A stretch of 64,000 bases of DNA from Saccharina japonica (GCA_008828725.1 MEHQ01003415.1:233998-297997); one strand, 5' to 3'; shown: positions 1 to 12,500, counted from the stretch's first letter. A program made the numbers and translations. The notes: generated by a model not told the origin, from the letters alone.

Positions 1-1461
1 GGTGCGAGCGTGCTCGCCACGTTTTCTCGTAACAGCTGGTGAGAGCTGCAGTTTAGACCCAAGAAGGGAAGTGGTATTTTGTTGCATCGAGAAGACAAGC
101 ATGGCCTGAAAATGACAACTACAGTATCCCCGATCACCGCAAGCAACACCACCAGGAGCAAGTCCAAATAAATGCATTCAAGCGCAAGCACCCACGACTT
201 TGTTCAGACGACATACATACCGAAGCCAGGCGATGCATCCAATCAGTCAAAACGAGTATCCTACCAGACAGAGCAGAAGTTAACCTACAGTACAAACTTT
301 CAAATTGCCCCAACAGGGACAAAATCTCGTGGAGCAATGGACAAACTGAACGGACACCGACCAGGGGCAGTGATAGCACCTACGCACTCACCCCGACAAG
401 CGGTTGCCGTTTAGCCGTCGACTGGTGACCTCCTCTTCTGGGGTGGCAACAGACAACGACTGTGTGTGGTGGTGAGGACGAAGATGTACTAGGTTGGTGC
501 GTAGACTTTGCACTGAACGGTGTCAGGAGCAGCAGCGAGTTCTTTTGATAAGCCATACCCCTCTTCCATCACGCCTCCCCGTCAACGAAATAAAGAGAGC
601 TTTGAATGCAGCGTCGCTTTCACATTAATCTAGGAAGAAGGAAGGGCGAAGAAGGGCGGAGGTGAGCCGTGAAGAACGAAAATGTTGGATATTTCTTCGA
701 AGAAGGCCAACAAAACAGACAGACAGACGTTCGTATGTATATGGGGCCGCACGACCCCGCGGGGATTGTACATGTTTTCACTCCCGATAAAGTACTCCTA
801 ACTTAACGGTGAGTGGCACTGCATTCACACCGGACCGGCAAGTACGGTGCAGCAAACGAAACGAAAAAATAAATGCATCGAATAACATCATCGCCGGCAG
901 CTGGGGGGGTGAGTTTCACTCGCAAGAAACGTCATAGAAACAAAATGAAGAGACTGTTTTCCTCCTTCCTGTGTACGTACTGCAGTTCGACATTTTCCTC
1001 GCATACCCACCCTCCGACTACTACTACTACTTCAGCAGTCCACGACGAGGTAGCCTTTTTCAGATGATGCATCACGTTAGTCAGTGGAGGGTTTCTTCCT
1101 TCCTGCATCAGCAACAACAGCAGTACTGTAGTTCGAACTTTGTCTCGCATGCCTACCCTACCACTACAATCGTCTAGGCTATATACCCAGATAAATACAG
1201 ATCGCTACTCGTAGCCCAACTCCATGCCGTTCCCAACAGGTCGCAACAACGAAAGTATGCATTCATGGGGAAAATGGGGGGGGGGTAAGCGTGCGTGGGT
1301 GAAATTGGTCCGTTACTGCCACGAGGGTGGTTATCGTATTCTTTTTTTCCAGCAGAGGCGTTCCGTCGCAATTTGTGATTTTTTACAGAGGGAACATATC
1401 AGGAACGCTTACGAGGATTCGCAGATTTGGCACGATGGCACAGGGGGGGGGGGGGGGGGGG
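1..1461. other. Intergenic, no supported gene
   Basis: Only short overlapping open frames occur here and none has splice or motif support. An 80-codon plus-strand frame at 172-414 has no recognisable domain. The stretch ends in a poly-G run (1443-1461) that abuts an assembly gap. Confidence 0.5.
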
Positions 1462-1569
1462 NNNNNNNNNNNNNNNNNNNNNNNNNNNNNNNNNNNNNNN
1501 NNNNNNNNNNNNNNNNNNNNNNNNNNNNNNNNNNNNNNNNNNNNNNNNNNNNNNNNNNNNNNNNNNNNN
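1462..1569. other. Assembly gap (108 N) inside poly-G
   Basis: A run of N is bounded by G homopolymers on both sides (1443-1461 and 1570-1581). The gap probably replaces an unreadable poly-G/poly-C tract like those elsewhere in the window. Open frames crossing it are meaningless. Confidence 0.97.
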
Positions 1570-1590
1570 GGGGGGGGGGGGAGAGTATAC

Positions 1591-1816
1591 ATAAGTAGTG
1601 TGAATCACAAAAACTGATAGACCAACACTAAATCAATTACTTGAGCTACTGTGTAGCGCGGGTTTTATATTTTTTGACAGAAGACGGACACGAGACATGA
1701 TAAATTGTTTTCACCCACGGGAGAGACGATAATCATACCTCTGGTACGCTTGTATGATACTACTACAACAGCGGAACATTTTTTATTTTGATCCATGCTA
1801 CAGTAATGACGCATGC
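1591..1816. repeat. Near-identical duplicate of 4750-4975
   Basis: These 226 bp match 4750-4975 almost base for base, with about two differences near the end (ACAACAGCGG versus ACAGCAGCGG, and one shifted T/A). The downstream copy continues naturally into a MITE at 4973. This copy stops abruptly at GCATGC and is followed by a Tn5 mosaic-end sequence. It looks like a misplaced fragment used to fill the adjacent gap rather than a biological duplication. Confidence 0.9.
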
Positions 1817-1835
1817 CTGTCTCTTATACACATCT
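1817..1835. other. Tn5 mosaic-end (tagmentation adapter) sequence
   Basis: The bases CTGTCTCTTATACACATCT match exactly the 19-bp Tn5 transposase mosaic end used in tagmentation libraries, in reverse-complement form. It lies exactly where the 1591-1816 duplicate breaks off. This is most simply residual adapter in the assembly and should not be read as genomic. Confidence 0.93.
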
Positions 1836-3004
1836 GGGAAAATCTGGAAGAAACAAAAAATAAGGTGCGAAAACAAAATCTGGAAATCTGGAAATTTAGG
1901 AGAAATTATTATTCGACAATAACGACCCTTACTACTTACTACTGCGGTACCAGGTGTGATTAAATTGCTACCAAATGCAAAACATTTTTCAGGAGACTAT
2001 ATCGAAAGTGTGTTTAATTCCAAAGTACAAACATGATGAACCCCCCCCCCGAAAAATATCGAATTATCACTCATGAGAAGCACCTATTTCACATGCATGC
2101 CTGGTACCAGGTAGGTATGAAGTAGTGTGCGTGCACATTCAATTTCTACGATTTGTTGGGAGTTGTCTGCACTGCACGGTCGCCCCGGCTGTGTTGCGAC
2201 AACGAGCCAGATTTCATGGAAGTGGATTCATAATAATATGAATATTGTGATAACATCATCATCACCGGACTAACAGCAGTCGGCGCGAATTCAAACAACG
2301 AGTTTAGTTTCTTAGTTTTCCAGAATACCGGTAGAGGGTACAATAAAAACGCCACACATAGAGTCTATAAAACGTAAAACGGCATACTACAGTACATACC
2401 AAGCACATTCGTAATTCATACGGTGTTTGCTACCGAGTGAAACATACGTCAGCAAGTGCACTCTCGAAGCGCCTAACCAGTCAGTATTGTGGATTTTAGA
2501 TCCACCTATAAATAAATACGTACATACTTTATATACACAATTTAGTTGTTTTTGCTTGTGCACCAAGATTGGTTTTTGTTGCCATATGTACACTGCGTTT
2601 CAAGCTGACACTCACGCCGGCCGCGCATTCTCGGCTGACGACTTAATAGCCACCATTGACAAGAATCGTAGGACGGTATACAAGGCTGCGCATGTACATC
2701 GGCATTCTCCCGGCACGCACACATGCTCCCGGAAGAGGACAAAAGTGGTTGAGGGGGGTAGTTACAAGACGTCGTGTTTAACGTGTTTTTGCGTGCGAAA
2801 TCGTGGGCATTAAGGCCAATGCCAAGCATACTGGAAGCTTGACGGAGAGGCCGTAGCCGGACCAACTACAGATTGGTTTTGTTTATGCCGTGATGTACGT
2901 GGTCGGTCGCGGCACCCGTGCTCTGGGAAGGGGAGAAGGGGAGAAGGGGGTCAGGGGTTACTTCGCTTTTAGATGTTTTGTGAGAGACTCTAACCAGCCA
3001 TCAC
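1836..3004. other. Intergenic, no firm gene
   Basis: The DNA is AT-rich with no repeat family I can name. A 128-codon plus-strand frame at 2427-2813 includes a stretch near 2608-2670 that reads like an exon (ADTHAGRAFSADDLIATIDK), but acceptor and donor are weak and the product is not recognised. Confidence 0.4.
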
Positions 3005-3338
3005 GCGTGTTGGTAGAAAGTTGCAGGATGTTCAGGCCGGACCAAACGGTGTCGTCAGTGTCGATGTGGAGGCACAGACCCCAACGACCTACCAGACAAA
3101 ACGGAGCGATATCTGAAATCCATCCACGCAAGCTGACGAAATACATCGAAATAATATATGGGGGTGTACGAAGTAGTACCATATAAGAGATGCTGCCAAC
3201 ATAGAATACCACTTTTTCAACATGTGAAACAGCGGGGGCGGGGGGGGCGGCGTTATACCTGCGTTGGTCGAAGCCGTACGCTTCAGGAAATCGGCTGCAG
3301 TCGGCTCGAAAGGAGTCCCTGTTTCTAGGTGCCGTCAA
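2958..3338 (-). CDS. Possible terminal exon or short ORF, unknown product
   Basis: A 126-codon minus-strand frame ends in a clean stop at 2958. Its last 45 codons (about 2958-3095) read like ordinary protein (WGLCLHIDTDDTVWSGLNIL, then TRDGWLESLTKHLKAK at the C-terminus) and follow a TAG that could be a splice acceptor. No family is recognised and no partner exon was established. The part upstream of the putative acceptor is less protein-like. A chance open frame remains quite possible. Confidence 0.2.
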   Translation of the reverse strand: MTAPRNRDSFRADCSRFPEAYGFDQRRYNAAPPAPAVSHVEKVVFYVGSISYMVLLRTPPYIISMYFVSLRGWISDIAPFCLVGRWGLCLHIDTDDTVWSGLNILQLSTNTRDGWLESLTKHLKAK

Positions 3339-3879
3339 GATTAGAACGTTGCACTCGATCGTAAGTAACTACCAGGTATATGTTTTTGGAACATTTTGTT
3401 TCTGTGCTCTCAGCGATCTTCTGGATACGCCTTAGCCACACATAGGTGTCGCCCCTTCTCTCCCGCTAGGTGCCTTCGTGTGTATGCATGCATGCGCGCA
3501 GAGGGTTTAGCGTTTTCACTGTGCTTCCGTCGATTCGCATCGACTCTGGTGAGCCCGCGTTCTCGTGCTTCCGACTACAGAAACAAACTTGGTTTAGTAC
3601 AGCGGGCACTTGACCCGGGCGCAGTCGCCACTTAGCAGGGCTGACAATATGTCGCATGTACTCGTAGTGCGCCGATGTTGTAAAAGTGGGCAGATGTTGT
3701 ATGAACACATGGATACTTGCAGAGGTAAATGACGATGCATTCACACGCTCTCACGCAGACCAAATATGTGCCCAAGCACAACAGTAGTGTGTGCACACAC
3801 TGTATTAAGCCGAACCGACCTTACGCGGACATAATAAGCTCCAAGAAAACACAAACAGAGAGTATACATACATGCATAG

Positions 3880-4260
3880 ACTACCGGCCCTCCTATGTAC
3901 AAGAAACCATAAATCGGGCTCAGGCTGGATATGTCATTCTGGGCGCACGCGAAAGCACACATCATGTATACATACGTTATTGCACTTCCTTGTTTTGGTC
4001 CCTGGGAAGACGTGTTTCCTACGAGTATAATTGCACTACAACAGTAATAGCGCACAATGGATGGTGCCTTGGGCGGACAGCCACAGGAAGAGGCGTCAAC
4101 TTTCTTGAACTTCAGGCACTTCGTAGCTAGACTGAGAGCTTCCTTAATGTTTCCAAACTTACAGGCTGACTTTCTTGTCGAGTTATTTTCTTTTGAGCGG
4201 TTCGATACGGCACTGCACCATATGTATGTATCACACACAGGTAGGGGTATCATATAGGGT
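3880..4260. other. Ambiguous coding-like stretch and MITE-like end
   Basis: At 3885-3930 the sequence CCGGCCCTCC...AAGAAACC...TCGGGCT resembles one end of the element at 7608-7788. At 4057-4200 both strands are open: plus begins MDGALGGQPQEE, while minus contains a plausible KFGNIKEALSLATKCLKF segment after a possible TAAG acceptor. I cannot decide the strand, so no gene is called. Confidence 0.25.
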
Positions 4261-4749
4261 TATCATATAATACCAGGTACCTGGTTGTAAAAGTGGTGAA
4301 ACAATGAAATATCAAATGAGGATATGTTTGTAGAAGACGAAAGACAGGCACTGACGACAAAACAAATAGCACATACCTGGTACGTGACAACCCAAAAAAA
4401 AAAACGAATTGATAGGCGTGGCGGAGTACTTACAGCGAAACAAAAAAAAAAAAAAGGCAGAGTTGCTGCCTGAATGAAAAACAGCTGGTTTGTTATTAAA
4501 CGAGTGTACAAAACGAAACTCCTCCACGACGTACCAGTATAAATAGTCTATGGATTGTTTCGTTTCAGGAGACGATTGAAGCGTTTTGTAACTGACAAAT
4601 CACGAAATGGACGGAACAAACACGTGAGTGAGTGAGTAAGCCAGCATCCTTCAGTATACTCAGCAACACACCGACCGCTCAACGATATACTACGCAGACA
4701 CGCTGAGGAAGATATTATATTGGAATTGTTGTCGGCAGTGCGCAGCATC

Positions 4750-4975
4750 ATAAGTAGTGTGAATCACAAAAACTGATAGACCAACACTAAATCAATTACT
4801 TGAGCTACTGTGTAGCGCGGGTTTTATATTTTTTGACAGAAGACGGACACGAGACATGATAAATTGTTTTCACCCACGGGAGAGACGATAATCATACCTC
4901 TGGTACGCTTGTATGATACTACTACAGCAGCGGAACATTTTTAATTTTGATCCATGCTACAGTAATGACGCATGC
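4750..4975. repeat. Genuine-looking copy of the 226-bp duplicate
   Basis: This is the partner of 1591-1816. It runs without interruption into the left end of a MITE at 4973, so it is probably the authentic locus. Confidence 0.85.
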
Positions 4976-5211
4976 TACGATAGAGGTGCACCATGTTTTT
5001 TCTGAGCTCCTCACTTAAGGAGCGTCATCCCCCACCGAAAAAATGATTCTGGAGGAAAATAAAAAGTGCTGCCGGATGAGAAATCTCATGACCGAAGTAT
5101 ACTCGGAAACATAATTCGTCACAAAAAAAAAGAAAGTCCGACGAATTTGGGTTAAGGAGCCCGATCGTTCAGAAAACGATTCAGCCAAAAAATGCTACCT
5201 CTACCGTAGCA
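4973..5211. mobile_element. MITE family A (TIR TGCTACGRTAGAGGT), full copy
   Basis: This 239-bp non-coding element starts TGCTACGATAGAGGTGCACC and ends ACCTCTACCGTAGCA, giving inverted termini of about 15 bp. The subterminal blocks TGAGCTCCTCACTTAAGGAG and GACGAATTTGGGTTAAGGAG recur in copies at 52249, 53614 and 57220. It has no transposase reading frame, so it would be non-autonomous. Confidence 0.85.
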
Positions 5212-5440
5212 CGCGTCTAATTCAAGACATTACTTAGCTTTCACCGACAAGGGACACGATCATTTCCCTGCGGAAACAATGTACGAGGTATTGTAATGCT
5301 GCGGCCCCCGGCCCCCGTTTGGCACATTCACCAAAGCCTACGATACAACGCCGTTTCTACGAAATCTCAAGACACGAATTAGTTATCAACTACGAGGCAC
5401 ACCATATTGGAATGAAGGCAACCCGAAACGATCCGTACGT

Positions 5441-5522
5441 GCAATTGTGAGGGTATTACCTGCTGAGCTATAGGGGTAAAAGATCGATCGATTACTCAGC
5501 CCAGGGTAATCCTTATAACACT
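5441..5522 (-). repeat. tRNA-related repeat, A-box half
   Basis: On the minus strand the segment reads CCCCTATAGCTCAGCAGGTA, which contains a good pol III A-box / tRNA D-arm (TAGCTCAGCAGG). It shares about 70 bp (GGATTACCCTGGGCTGAGTA onward) with the copy at 5677-5795. No B-box follows, so it is a truncated tRNA-like sequence or the head of a tRNA-derived SINE rather than a tRNA gene. Confidence 0.45.
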
Positions 5523-5676
5523 CTCCCCCCCTCTGAACGGCGGAAACTTTGGGACATCGGTACCGTATACGGCCGTACGTTGACCTACCCGCTTCGTTTC
5601 AATACCTGGGGAACCAGGGAGACGTGCTTTTTAGGGACGCACGTGCAAGCGTTTCTATATAAAAGAAACGTTCGAT

Positions 5677-5795
5677 GTGAGATTCGAACCCGTGTCCTCG
5701 ACGACGTCAAATGTGAGGGTATTATTGTATCTGCCGAGCTATAGGGGCAAAAGATCGATCAATTACCCAGCTCAGGGCAATCCTTATAACACAAT
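5677..5795 (-). repeat. tRNA-like element with A and B boxes
   Basis: Reading on the minus strand there is an A-box-like TAGCTCGGCAGA (5741-5730) and a perfect B-box core GGTTCGAATC (5690-5681), spaced about 39 bp apart. The 5' acceptor-like GCCCCTA is not complemented at the 3' side and no clear anticodon stem forms. I therefore prefer a tRNA-derived SINE head or tRNA pseudogene to a functional tRNA. Confidence 0.45.
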
Positions 5796-5922
5796 GTTAT
5801 CCGCCTATACGACAGCCACAACATAATTATAAGCATGTATGTGGGTGCCCAAAAGCGATATAGGGTGCCACACCCCACATGTGCAACGACATAATTTTCA
5901 CTCGCACATAGAACCAGGTATG

Positions 5923-5943
5923 TAACCCTAACCCTAACCCTTA
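5923..5943. repeat. Interstitial telomere-like motif (CCCTAA)3
   Basis: Three tandem CCCTAA units (TTAGGG on the other strand) occur just before the satellite region. TTAGGG is the telomere repeat known for brown algae. This short tract is interstitial, not a chromosome end. Confidence 0.75.
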
Positions 5944-7607
5944 GAGGGGTACAATGCGTAAGAAAGAAGACAAATTTGACGACTGTTACACAAGCCAGCA
6001 TCCTTGAGTAAATAGTAACACAATGTACGAACGCGCTCTACACATACATTATGACATAAAGAATTTCCCCCCCAACTCTCGCCCCCCCTCCCTCCCCTCT
6101 CCCTGATATGTCTGTTGTATACCAGGTATACTGTATAGGTTGGGATGACATCGGTTGGCAACGGCGCTGTTGGACATGCCAATCACCGTGAGAGCTAGAC
6201 AACCGGAGTCCGTTTTCGTTTTTGGCGGTCACCATGTGGATGGCGGTCGAGTTAGATCACCTTGTGCGCGGTGGAGAACAAAGGGGGATGGTCGTATCAT
6301 GTAGAGTGTGTACCTGGTATGTATATGGTATGGCACTCGCGAGACAGTAACACAGTGTATCCAGGACCAGTATTATTGCTGAACGCCGAGCAAGATATAG
6401 AGCAGCATCGTAGGTGATAACCCAGTCCGATAAAGGAAGATGCTCGCTGCAGCAGCAGCGTTGTTATCAGCTCGTTGTTTTTATTATGGTGGCCGTTGAG
6501 TTATTGCCGTTGTATGCTGAACGCGAGAAAATACCAACTACCCACGCGAGGTAAAGATCCAATATCATCCACCACGCTGTTTATTATGGGCGGCCCGAGA
6601 ATCCTTCAAAATCCAAGATACAGACAAGGATGAATACCAGGAGGGTGACGACACCGAGCCTCAGTTCAGCTGTTGTTTGCTGGACGTCACGCTAAATACC
6701 AGGTACAACAACAGGAGTTTGATGATCCAGGCAGTTAGAATGTGCTCGCTTTTTTTAGCAGAATTTGTTTTTTTGTTTACTGTTGTTATGATGATGGTGG
6801 TCGTTGAGTTAGAGCGCTCGGCAGTTTTACACTACAGTAGTTTATATACGCAAGAAACGAAAGATTTAGATTCAATATTCACACGAGAAAATATGGTATA
6901 TCCGAAACCCGAAAGGCACCACACGGACTGTTGAAATGCTGATTGATGGGAGCCAGAGAGATTGCCCTAACCTCCAAGATAAAACATACAGACCCAGCAT
7001 GATGAGGATGAGATTGTGGCGGAAACTTGGAGGATGGTGACACCGAACCCAGGGCCAGCGTTCTGTGTGCTGAACGCTGGGCTACACAGGGCCAGCGTTC
7101 TTTGTGGTGTACACAGTATAATGAAGTGATTACCCAGTCCGAAAGAAGGGGCTCACACAGTAGTACGTAGCAGCATTGTTATTGTGGTGGGGTCGTTGAG
7201 TTAAAGCGTTCGGCCGTTTTACACCCTACACGCGAGAAAAGATCCGATATCCATGATAAGATCCAATATCCAACACTCTACTCACTGCCGAGAGATTTCC
7301 TCTAATATCCAAGATAGATACACAGACCAGGCGGAAGGATTGTGGCGAAAGCTTACTATCAGCTAGTAGGGGATGACGACACCGAGGCACCGGCCAGCTG
7401 AACGCCGAGATGCAAAGTATACACAGCTGTATCGCACGTGATGACCAGCTCACATAGAAGGCGCTAGCTGCAGCCGCATTATAACCATTCTTACTGCTGC
7501 TGTATGGACCCATGCTACAGTACTACAGTGCGGTAGAAAAAGTTAGTGTACCTTACGGTTTCTTAGGGTGGTCACTTGATTAGCTTCATTACGGTATACA
7601 GACAGTA

Positions 7608-7788
7608 CCGGCCCGTTCATAAGAAACCAGAAATCGGGCTTAGGCTGATTTTCTTATTTTAGAAAGGGGTGTGTCCCACACTAACTTCAGTATAATGAGA
7701 ATGGCTGTCGACTTTCTTATTTCCCCCGTAATGTTTAGGCTGAGTTTCTTGTGGGGCACTTTCTCATGAGAGGGCCGGTAGTGTAGGA
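7608..7788. mobile_element. MITE-like element with ACCGGCCC termini
   Basis: The ends ACCGGCCCGTTCATAAGAAA and TTTCTCATGAGAGGGCCGGT are imperfect inverted repeats of about 20 bp. The interior carries AATCGGGCTTAGGCTG and GTCCCACACTAACTTC blocks shared with the AAGAAAC/CAGGCTG elements elsewhere. No coding frame is present. It sits inside the satellite array. Confidence 0.65.
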
Positions 7789-9167
7789 GCTCTATACGAG
7801 GAGTATATCTCACCCCAAGAAAAAAAACTGATATTTGGCATCAAGTGAGTGGTCCCACGTATTCGGGGACAGACTACTTGGAATTACTGTAGTGTGGGAT
7901 CATGTTGTCAAATCTGAATGGGTTAATAGTGCAGGCCGATGAGCAATATCATGGTCTACTGTAGCCGCAGTATCATCACGTCATGACCAGATAGATTCTG
8001 AGAAGGTGCTCGCTGCAGCAGCGTTTATTTCGTGAGTATCCACCGCTCGCTGTTGATAGGACGCGCCGAGAAATTGTTGCTCCAAAATCCCCAAGATGCA
8101 GACCCGGCAGAACGATCATTATGTATGTGGCGAAAGCTTTGAAAAAAATAGGACGAGACCCAGGCCATGGCCAGCGTTGTGTACTCGTAGCGCCGAAAAG
8201 CATACCTGGAACAGCATGCTGATTCAGTCAGATTAAAGGTGCTGTGGCGGCAGCAGCATGGTGAGTATGTGGCCAGCAGAGCTTTCACCAAGCACGACGT
8301 AGAGCTTATACCACTTGTTCGAGATGTGATCCGATCGACCTAGGGTCGGGGTTAGGCTTGGTCTGATTGGCTTAGTGGGATGAGGGTTAAGGGGCGCAAC
8401 CCCCACTATATGGTGGCCGTTGAGTTATAACGTGTGGCCGTTATATGCTGCAGGCGAGCTAATATCCCACGTCCGCCACAATCTGATGGGAAGCGGAGAC
8501 GCTGCTCCAAGATCCAAGATACAGTCCCGGCAAAATGAGCGTGGCTAATAAAGCTTAGCGGGTGACGACATCATCGAGCCATCGGGCATGCTTTACCAAA
8601 CGCCGAGCGATGTACAGCAGCATTGTAGGCAATGGCCAAGTCTCATCATGGAAGGTGGTCCCTACGACAGCAGAATTGTAGTCTTGTGGCCGTTGAGTAT
8701 AAGATCATCTGTTTCACATTTTACGCGAGCAAGATTCAATACCCACGCGAGCAAAGATCCAATATCCACGCGAGAATGGATCCAATATCCACCACCATCA
8801 CATCGTTGAATAGCAAATGGGAAGCCGAGATATTGCTCCAACATCGAAGATGGCTCGGAGACCTGGCAGAATAGTTGCGGCGATTGACGACACCCAGGCC
8901 ATGGCCAGCGTTGTTTGGCGCCAAATAACATGCGGCATGCAGATCACACCCAGGCCATGGCCAGCGTTGTTTGACGCCAAAAAAACGTACAGCATGCTGA
9001 TTCAATCAGATTAAAGGTGCTGGTGGCAGCAGCATGGTGACTATGGTCAGTAGAGCTCACCCTTCCCGACGTAGAGCTTATCCAGTACGACGCAGAGCTT
9101 ACCACTTATTCGAGATTTGATCCGATTGGCTTTAGGGTCGGGGTTAAGCTTGGTCTGATTGGCTTAA

Positions 9168-9182
9168 GGTTAGGGTTAGGGT
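9168..9182. repeat. Telomere-like TTAGGG tract in the satellite
   Basis: GGTTAGGGTTAGGG occurs within the satellite unit, and a related tract (TTAGGGTTACTCGTAGGGTT) lies at about 10072-10097 at the equivalent place in the next unit. The motif is therefore part of the repeat unit. Confidence 0.6.
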
Positions 9183-9362
9183 AAGCAACCCTCATTATGG
9201 TGGCCGTTGAGTTATAACGCTTGGCCGTTATACGCTGCAGGGGAGCTACTGTAATATCCCACATCCACCACGATTTGATGGGAAGCCGAGACGCGTTGCT
9301 CCAAGACCCAAGATACAGTAGTCCCGGTAAAATGAGTGTGGCTAAAGCTTAGCGGCTCCGGC

Positions 9363-9563
9363 ACGGCCTGGCCGTGACCTACCTGCGAGAGTTGGCCCCA
9401 CCCTCAAATACCGTTGGTTTGAAAATATCGGATTCTTTATAATTTGAAAATATCACGAAACGTGACGAAAAAGCACCAATTTTCGTTAGGAAAGAAACAT
9501 CACGAATCGTGATATTTTGTCATGCCAAAACGTCACGAATCGTGATTTTTTTTTGTTCGTTAG
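9363..9563. repeat. Insertion interrupting the satellite, with TCACGAATCGTGA palindromes
   Basis: A block of about 200 bp unlike its flanks begins near CCTGGCCGTGACCTACCTGC and replaces the expected satellite sequence. It contains repeated perfect palindromes (TCACGAATCGTGA twice, with a related CACGAAACGTGA) on an AT-rich background. There is no coding frame. It may be a small insertion or an arm of a hairpin element. Confidence 0.5.
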
Positions 9564-12500
9564 GAATGGCCCTTATAGGCAATGGCCAAGTCTGATGGAA
9601 GGTGGTCCCTGCAGCAGAATTGCTAGTAGTCTTGTGGCCGTTGAGTTCACGAGCATCTGTTTCACAGTTTACGCGAGCAAGATCCAATACCCACGCGACC
9701 AAAGATCCAATATCCACGCGAGAGAGGATCCAATATCCACCACCATCATCGTTGAATAGCTGATGGGAAGCCGAAATGTTGCTCCAGCGTCCAAGATGCA
9801 GACCTGGCAGAATCATTAATTGCGGCGATTGACGAAACCCAGGCCATGGCCAGCGTTGTTTGACGCCGAAAAACATACAGCATCAGCTGATTCAGTCAGA
9901 TTAAAGGTGCTGGCGGCAGCAGCATGGCAGCAGCATGGTGACTGTCAATAGAGTTCACGCAGTAACGTACTGTCTGTAGAGCTTACCCAGTACGACGCAG
10001 AGCTTACCACGTATTTGCGAGATTTGGTGTGATCGGCTTAGGGTCGGGGTTAGGCTTGGTCTCTGATTGGCTTAGGGTTACTCGTAGGGTTAGGGTAAGC
10101 AACCCTCTTTGTGGTTGCTGTTGAGTTATAACGGTTGGCCGTTGTACGCTGCAGGCAAGCTAATATCCCACATCCACCACAAACAATCTGATGGGAAGCC
10201 GAGACGTTGCTTCAAGACAGAAGATCCAAGAGACAGTCCCGGCAAAATGAGTGTGGCTAAAGCTTAGCGAATGACGACATCATCGAGCCATCGGCATGCT
10301 TTACTGAACGCCGAGCGATGTACAGCAGTATTATAGGCAATGGCCAAGTCTGGTGGAAGGTGGTCCCTGCAGCAGAAGTGTTAGTTTTGTGGCCGTTGAG
10401 TTTACGATCGATCTCTGTTTCACACTTTCACGCGAGCAAGATTCATGGCAATACCCACGCGAGCAAAGATCTAATATCCACGCAAGAAAGGATACAATAT
10501 CACCATCATCATCGTTGAATAGCTGATGGGGAGCCGAGATATCCAAGATGCAGACCTCGCAAAATAAGTGCGGCGATTGACGACACCCAGGCCATTTGGC
10601 CAGCGTTGTTTGGCGCCGAAAAACATACTACAGCATGCTGATTCAGTCAGATTAAAGGAACTGGCGGGCAGCAGCATGGTGACTATGGTCAGTAGAGCTC
10701 ACCCAGTCCGACGTAGAGCTTACCCAGTACGACGCAGAGCTTACCACTTATTCGAGATTTGATCTGGTTGGCTTTACGGTCGGGGTTATAGGCTTGGTCT
10801 GATTGGCTTCGGGTTAGAGTTAGGAAAAACAGCCCTCATTATGGTGGCCGTTGAGCTACAACGCTTGGCCGTTATACGCTGGAGGCGAGCTAATATCCCA
10901 CATCCGCCACAATTTGATGGGCAGCCGAGACGTTGCTCCAAGATCCAAGATACAGTCCCGGCAAAATGAGCGTGGCTAAAGCTTAGCGGATGACGACATC
11001 ATCGAGCCATCGACATGCTTTATTATTACTGAACGCCGAGCGATGTACAGCGGTATCATAAGTAGGCAATGGCCAAGTCCAATGGAAGGTGGCCGCTGCA
11101 GCAGAATTGTTATTAGTGTGGCCGTTGAGTTTACGACCATCTGTTTCACACTATACGCGAGCAAGATACAATACCCACGCGAGCAAAGATCCAATATCCA
11201 CGCGAGAAAGGGTCCAATATCCACCACAGTCATCGTTGAATTGCTGATGGGAAGCCGAGATATTGCTCCAATATCCAAGATAGATGCAGACCCGGCAGAA
11301 TAATTGCGGCGATGGACGGCACCCAGGCCATGGCCAGCGTTGTTTGACGCCGAAAAACATACAGCATGACGACCTACTGTATACAGTAGTGCTGGCTGCA
11401 GCAGCATGGTGATTATGTGGTGGCCGTTTGGGTTGTAACGCTCGGCATGTATACTTGGTACACTGCAGGCGAGACTATATATCCATATCCACCACAATTT
11501 GATGGGAAGCCTTGGGGAAGCCGAGAGATTGCTCCGAGATCCAACACAGTCACGGTAAAATGATTGTGGTGAAAGCTTAGCGGATGACGACATCGAGCCA
11601 TCGGCCAGCGTTGTTGACGCCGAAAAGCATACCGCATGATGACCTAGTGCTGGAGGGAGCAGTATGCTGATTATGGTGGCCGTTGAGTTATAACGTTCGG
11701 CAGTTATACCTGGTATACGCTGCAGGCAATATTATTTGTCCCATATCCACCACAATTTGATGGGAAGCCGAGAGGTTGCTCCAAGATCCAAGATACAGTC
11801 CCGTCGAAATGATTGTGGCGAAAGCTTACCGGATGACGACATCGATCCATCGGCTAGCTTACTGAACGCCGAGCGATGTACAGCGGTATCATACAGGCAA
11901 TGGTCAAGCTTGATGGACGGTGGCCGCTGCAGCAAAATTGTTATTCTTGTGGCCGTTGGGTTTACGATCATCATCTGTTTCACACGATACGCGAGCAAGA
12001 TTCAATGCCCACGCGAGCCAAGATCCAATATCCACGCGAGAAAGGATCCAATATCCACCACCATCATCGAATTTAAGTATTGCTGATTTTAACAGAAAGC
12101 CGAGATATTGCTCCATCATCCAAGATAGATGCAGACCCGGCAGAATAATTGCGGCGGTTGACGACATCCAAGCCATGGTCAGCGTTGTTTAAACATCAGA
12201 AAACATACAGCATGATGACCTCGTGCTGGCTGCAGCAGCATGGGGATTGTGGTGGCCGTTTGATGAGTTATAACGCTCGGCCGTTATACCTGGTACACTG
12301 CAGGCGAGATTATATGTCCTATCATATATCCACCACAACGTGATGGGAAGCCGAGAGGTTGCTCCAAGATCCAAGATACAGTCCCGGCAAAACGATTGTG
12401 GCGAAAGCTTTTAGCGGATGCCGACATCGAGCCATCGGCCACCGCTGTTTACGCCGAAAAACATACCGCATGATGACCTAGTTAGTAGTGCTGGCGGCAG

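Noticed and set aside
8025..12343. Many 65-200-codon ORFs in the 8-13 kb region
   Set aside because: They recur with the satellite unit but shift frame and break between units, so they are not conserved as protein.
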